From NCBI GenBank assembly GCA_031288935.1, contig JAITQL010000135.1, positions 1 through 9,685 on the forward strand: 9,685 nucleotides of DNA. The letters are read 5' to 3'. This DNA is from Tannerella sp. (GTDB lineage Bacteria > Bacteroidota > Bacteroidia > Bacteroidales > Tannerellaceae). The notes under the pieces are model-generated. The model made no database searches and was not told where the DNA came from. It saw only the letters and a program-made list of their open reading frames with translations. Numbering within the stretch: position 1 is the first letter of the stretch; every line of letters begins with the position of its first letter. Of the stretch, positions 7,749 to 9,685 are shown one piece after another. Position numbers and translations under genes: made by a program.

Positions 7749-9296
7749 TTAAAAATTCCACTTGATGGAGAAACTGCCGATAAACAGTCCCCTGCCCCTT
7801 GAAAAGGGCGGATGCTGATGATTCAGATATTCCCGGTCGGTTTTGAACCTGGCGCCCTTGAGCAGGTAAATCCGGTATTCGGGCTTTTTGAAGCACCGGA
7901 AACAGGCGTAGGTAACGTATCTGATTTCAACCCGCCAGTTGCACGCCTCCTGCGCGACGGAGATGAACGACGCCCCCATGCCGATGTCGACGCTTTGCCG
8001 CGCACGGGCTTCCTTCCGGGCAATTTCCTCGCCCTCGTAACGCACCACAAACCGCCCGTTGATCTTGTTTGCCGCGGCACGGTTCCGTCCGAACGCCCTG
8101 CATACAAGCAGCAGATAAAGCAGGAGCGCGCCGAGCAGAACGACGGTCAGCCACAGGGGCAGATAAAACGTAAACACCGTCCGGCGCAGGGGGACGGGAT
8201 ACGACAGCGTTTCCGGCACGACGCCCAGCCGGCGCAGCTCGTTCATCCAGGGCGATGCCGGCGATGCCTGAACGGTCAGCGTATCCCGGAAGGCATGGAA
8301 AAAGGGAAACGCAACGGACTGATACCGGATTTGTCCGGCGTACACCCTCCCGTCCGTTTCCCGGATCACTGCCGGCAAGCGGCTGTCGATCCGAAAACCG
8401 GTTGACTGCCACGAAAGGGAATCCAGCGACAGGCCGTCGAACAGTTCATTCGCCTTCCGCGAAGTATTCAGCCGCAGATGGCCGTCGACCGTCAGTTCCG
8501 GCTCCATGCTTAATCCGGCTTCTCCGAGTTTGTTCCCGATCAGGACGGTAAACTTGTCCAGCAGGATTCGATTCTTTTTATCCGTAAACCATTCGGACAG
8601 GGCGGTTCTGTTCTGCACCTCCTGCAATTCAAACCCGAAGGCGGGCGGAAAAACGCGCCGGACTTGCTCCAGGTCGCGCCCCGACTTTTCGCCGGGCAAC
8701 TGCAGCGCAAAGGCACAGACATGGTTTTCGCTCTGTTCGTTCTGCAGCCGGACGGCAATGGCATCCCACTGCTCATGCCCCCTTTTTCCGGGCAGCGGAT
8801 CGTGTATGAAATCGGTAATGACAAAAATGAATTTCAGATTGTTTCTGCCCGCCTGATGCAGCTCGTCCGTCAGATAAAGCAGCATGGCCTCCAGATCGGT
8901 ATAGCCGGAAAACAGCCGCTGGTCTTCCGCATTCTGAATCATTTGATACAGGTTCGGCACATACCGGATCAGGTTTTGAATCATTTCCGGCCGCACGCTT
9001 CCGAAACTCGAAAGATCGTTCCGCGCTTTTCCGCCGAACTTGATCACCGAAACGTAATCATCCGTCTGCAAAGAGCGGAAAAACTCCTGCAACGCCGGAA
9101 CGACCACATCCCTGTACTGCTGCATCGTGCCGGAAACGTCCACCAGAAAATAATAATCCGCCCGCTGGCTGTCCAGTTCGCCTCCGAACTTTTCCATCAG
9201 CAGCGGATAATCCTTTTTCAGGGCATCCAGACCCTGTGCGGCAAGAGAACAGGACAGCAAACAACCTGTCACCCATATAAAAATGAACCGAAACAT
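7749..9296 (-). CDS. Membrane-anchored VWA-domain protein with periplasmic MIDAS
   Basis: The open frame extends to 9482, but the ATG at 9296 is preferred. It gives a 515-residue protein starting with a clean signal peptide (residues 2-20, likely cut after S-L-A-A), whereas the extra upstream 62 residues are low-quality and cross the promoter region. C16 in L-L-S-C is a weak alternative lipobox. The VWA domain spans about 46-240. It has an intact metal-ion-dependent adhesion site: D53-V-S55-G-T57, T133 in S-G-Y-T-D, and D162 in V-I-T-D. Residues 240-375 form a beta-rich periplasmic part. A membrane helix (about 378-400) is followed by basic residues (R400, R404, R406), leaving a cytoplasmic tail of about 110 residues rich in aromatic and basic residues, which I cannot assign. 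VWA domains bind protein partners through the metal. As the first gene of the operon, it probably links the envelope to the cytoplasmic tubulin-like machinery. Confidence 0.88.
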   Translation of the reverse strand: MFRFIFIWVTGCLLSCSLAAQGLDALKKDYPLLMEKFGGELDSQRADYYFLVDVSGTMQQYRDVVVPALQEFFRSLQTDDYVSVIKFGGKARNDLSSFGSVRPEMIQNLIRYVPNLYQMIQNAEDQRLFSGYTDLEAMLLYLTDELHQAGRNNLKFIFVITDFIHDPLPGKRGHEQWDAIAVRLQNEQSENHVCAFALQLPGEKSGRDLEQVRRVFPPAFGFELQEVQNRTALSEWFTDKKNRILLDKFTVLIGNKLGEAGLSMEPELTVDGHLRLNTSRKANELFDGLSLDSLSWQSTGFRIDSRLPAVIRETDGRVYAGQIRYQSVAFPFFHAFRDTLTVQASPASPWMNELRRLGVVPETLSYPVPLRRTVFTFYLPLWLTVVLLGALLLYLLLVCRAFGRNRAAANKINGRFVVRYEGEEIARKEARARQSVDIGMGASFISVAQEACNWRVEIRYVTYACFRCFKKPEYRIYLLKGARFKTDREYLNHQHPPFSRGRGLFIGSFSIKWNF

Positions 9297-9319
9297 AAGA
9301 TATTCTGATTTTTTTGTCA

Positions 9320-9327
9320 CAAATGTA
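9320..9327 (-). promoter_or_regulatory. Candidate -7 element (TACATTTG) for the operon
   Basis: On the minus strand the sequence reads TACATTTG, matching the Bacteroidota -7 consensus TAnnTTTG. Transcription would start roughly at 9312-9315, giving a short leader before the ATG at 9296. No good -33 TTTG is found at the usual 19-21 base spacing: the bases there read TGACAG. A TTTG at 9339-9336 is too close and the T-rich TTTG at about 9364-9361 is too far. The surrounding region is strongly AT-rich. The location between the toxin-like gene and the VWA gene is where the operon promoter is expected. Confidence 0.4.
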
Positions 9328-9361
9328 TGTATTTTCAAACTGTAACCTGTCATATTTGAAC

Positions 9362-9399
9362 AAAAAAATCCGTTTCGCCGGCAATTTTCCCGCCGGAAA
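9362..9399 (-). terminator. Possible terminator hairpin after the toxin-like gene
   Basis: On the minus strand a hairpin can form from TTT-CCGGC (right arm 9399-9392 on the plus numbering) pairing with GCCGG-AAA equivalents (9382-9373), with a 9-base loop and a 2-base bulge. It is followed after four bases (CGGA) by seven T residues (9368-9362). This is close to an intrinsic terminator for the upstream gene, but the short stem, the bulge and the four-base separation make it weak. It would insulate the operon from the gene at 9489-9685. Confidence 0.3.
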
Positions 9400-9488
9400 G
9401 GAAACTCTGCAATCCACAGTCTTTGCATCTCCGGAATTAAAAAGCAATCCTTTTTCACGCCAAACGGGTGTGTTGCCCTCATGACGCC

Positions 9489-9685
9489 TTACCGTATCAG
9501 GCTGCTTGCCGTTACGCGCAAAACAAGCGCCGTGTCATTCCTGATCACATAAATGACAGACATCCTTTTGTAAAAAATGCAACGGACATCGCTGCCGTAG
9601 CGTTGACAGATAGAGTCGTTGACACTGGGCGCGTAGATGCCGGCAGTGTAGGCCAGATGTGCAACAGCCTGCATCAGACCGTCCC
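9489..9685 (-). CDS. C-terminal part of a possible RelE/ParE-family toxin (partial)
   Basis: The frame is open to the window edge (9685), so the gene begins outside; the Met at 9674 is probably internal. The visible 65 residues end at a TAA (9491-9489). The last 40 residues follow the pattern of RelE/ParE toxin C-termini. There is an Arg-containing strand (D-V-R-C-I-F-Y-K-R), then an aromatic/aliphatic strand (V-I-Y-V-I-R), then a final hydrophobic strand (A-L-V-L-R-V) and a short tail. Family members are usually 90-110 residues and act as mRNA interferases or gyrase poisons paired with an antitoxin, which would lie upstream beyond this window. It reads in the same direction as the operon, but the 192-base gap and possible terminator suggest it is separate. 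The assignment rests on strand pattern only, so a different small alpha/beta protein is possible. Confidence 0.45.
   Translation of the reverse strand, partial: DGLMQAVAHLAYTAGIYAPSVNDSICQRYGSDVRCIFYKRMSVIYVIRNDTALVLRVTASSLIR

Larger units (their letters stand above)
9297..9488 (-). other. Intergenic region upstream of the operon
   Basis: This 192-base gap lies between the stop of the partial toxin-like gene and the VWA start. It carries the hairpin with T-tract and the TACATTTG element annotated separately. The rest is AT-rich near the start codon. An in-frame extension of the VWA gene crosses it, but the translated residues look non-coding and would bury the signal peptide. No small RNA or operator is recognised. 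Confidence 0.55.

Noticed and set aside
9297..9482. N-terminal extension of the VWA gene to an ATG at 9482
   Set aside because: It would place 62 unlikely residues before a good signal peptide and run through the hairpin and candidate promoter. The ATG at 9296 gives a normal secreted protein.

Overview
The window holds one compact four-gene minus-strand operon, flanked on one side by the end of a small toxin-like gene and on the other by about 200 bases of non-coding DNA with a striking inverted repeat. Lack of Shine-Dalgarno sites, AT-rich leaders before the first two genes, a TAnnTTTG-type -7 promoter element and the TTGAATC tandem repeat all suggest a Bacteroidota (probably Bacteroidales) chromosome of fairly high GC. 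The species cannot be named from this sequence alone.

Reading in the direction of transcription (high to low coordinates): the C-terminal end of a possible RelE/ParE-family toxin (9685-9489); a 192-base gap with a hairpin and a candidate promoter; a secreted/anchored von Willebrand factor A (VWA) protein with an intact metal-binding site (9296-7749); a 1066-residue tubulin/FtsZ-superfamily protein with a clear nucleotide-binding core and a very long extension (7718-4518); an 831-residue protein of no recognised family with two central membrane helices and large domains predicted on the cytoplasmic side (4516-2021); and a five-helix membrane protein ending in a transglutaminase-like Cys-His domain (2024-207). 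The junctions are 30 bases, 1 base and a 4-base ATGA overlap, so the four are almost certainly co-expressed and the last three translationally coupled. Positions 206 to 1 hold a TTGAATC tandem repeat and a perfect 21-bp inverted repeat, with no gene seen.

Taken together the genes look like a membrane-linked cytoskeletal system. A nucleotide-dependent polymer-forming protein would sit in the cytoplasm. The 831-residue protein would be a membrane anchor or adaptor for it. The transglutaminase-like enzyme would face the same cytoplasmic compartment, and the VWA protein would pass a signal to or from the periplasm. This resembles the FtsZ-like system that, as I recall, Makarova and Koonin predicted in 2010 to act in membrane remodelling with a VWA protein. 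Here a transglutaminase-like protein and an unrecognised membrane protein stand in place of the GTPase and OmpA-type partners described there. The roles are inferred from domains and context; nothing here proves them.
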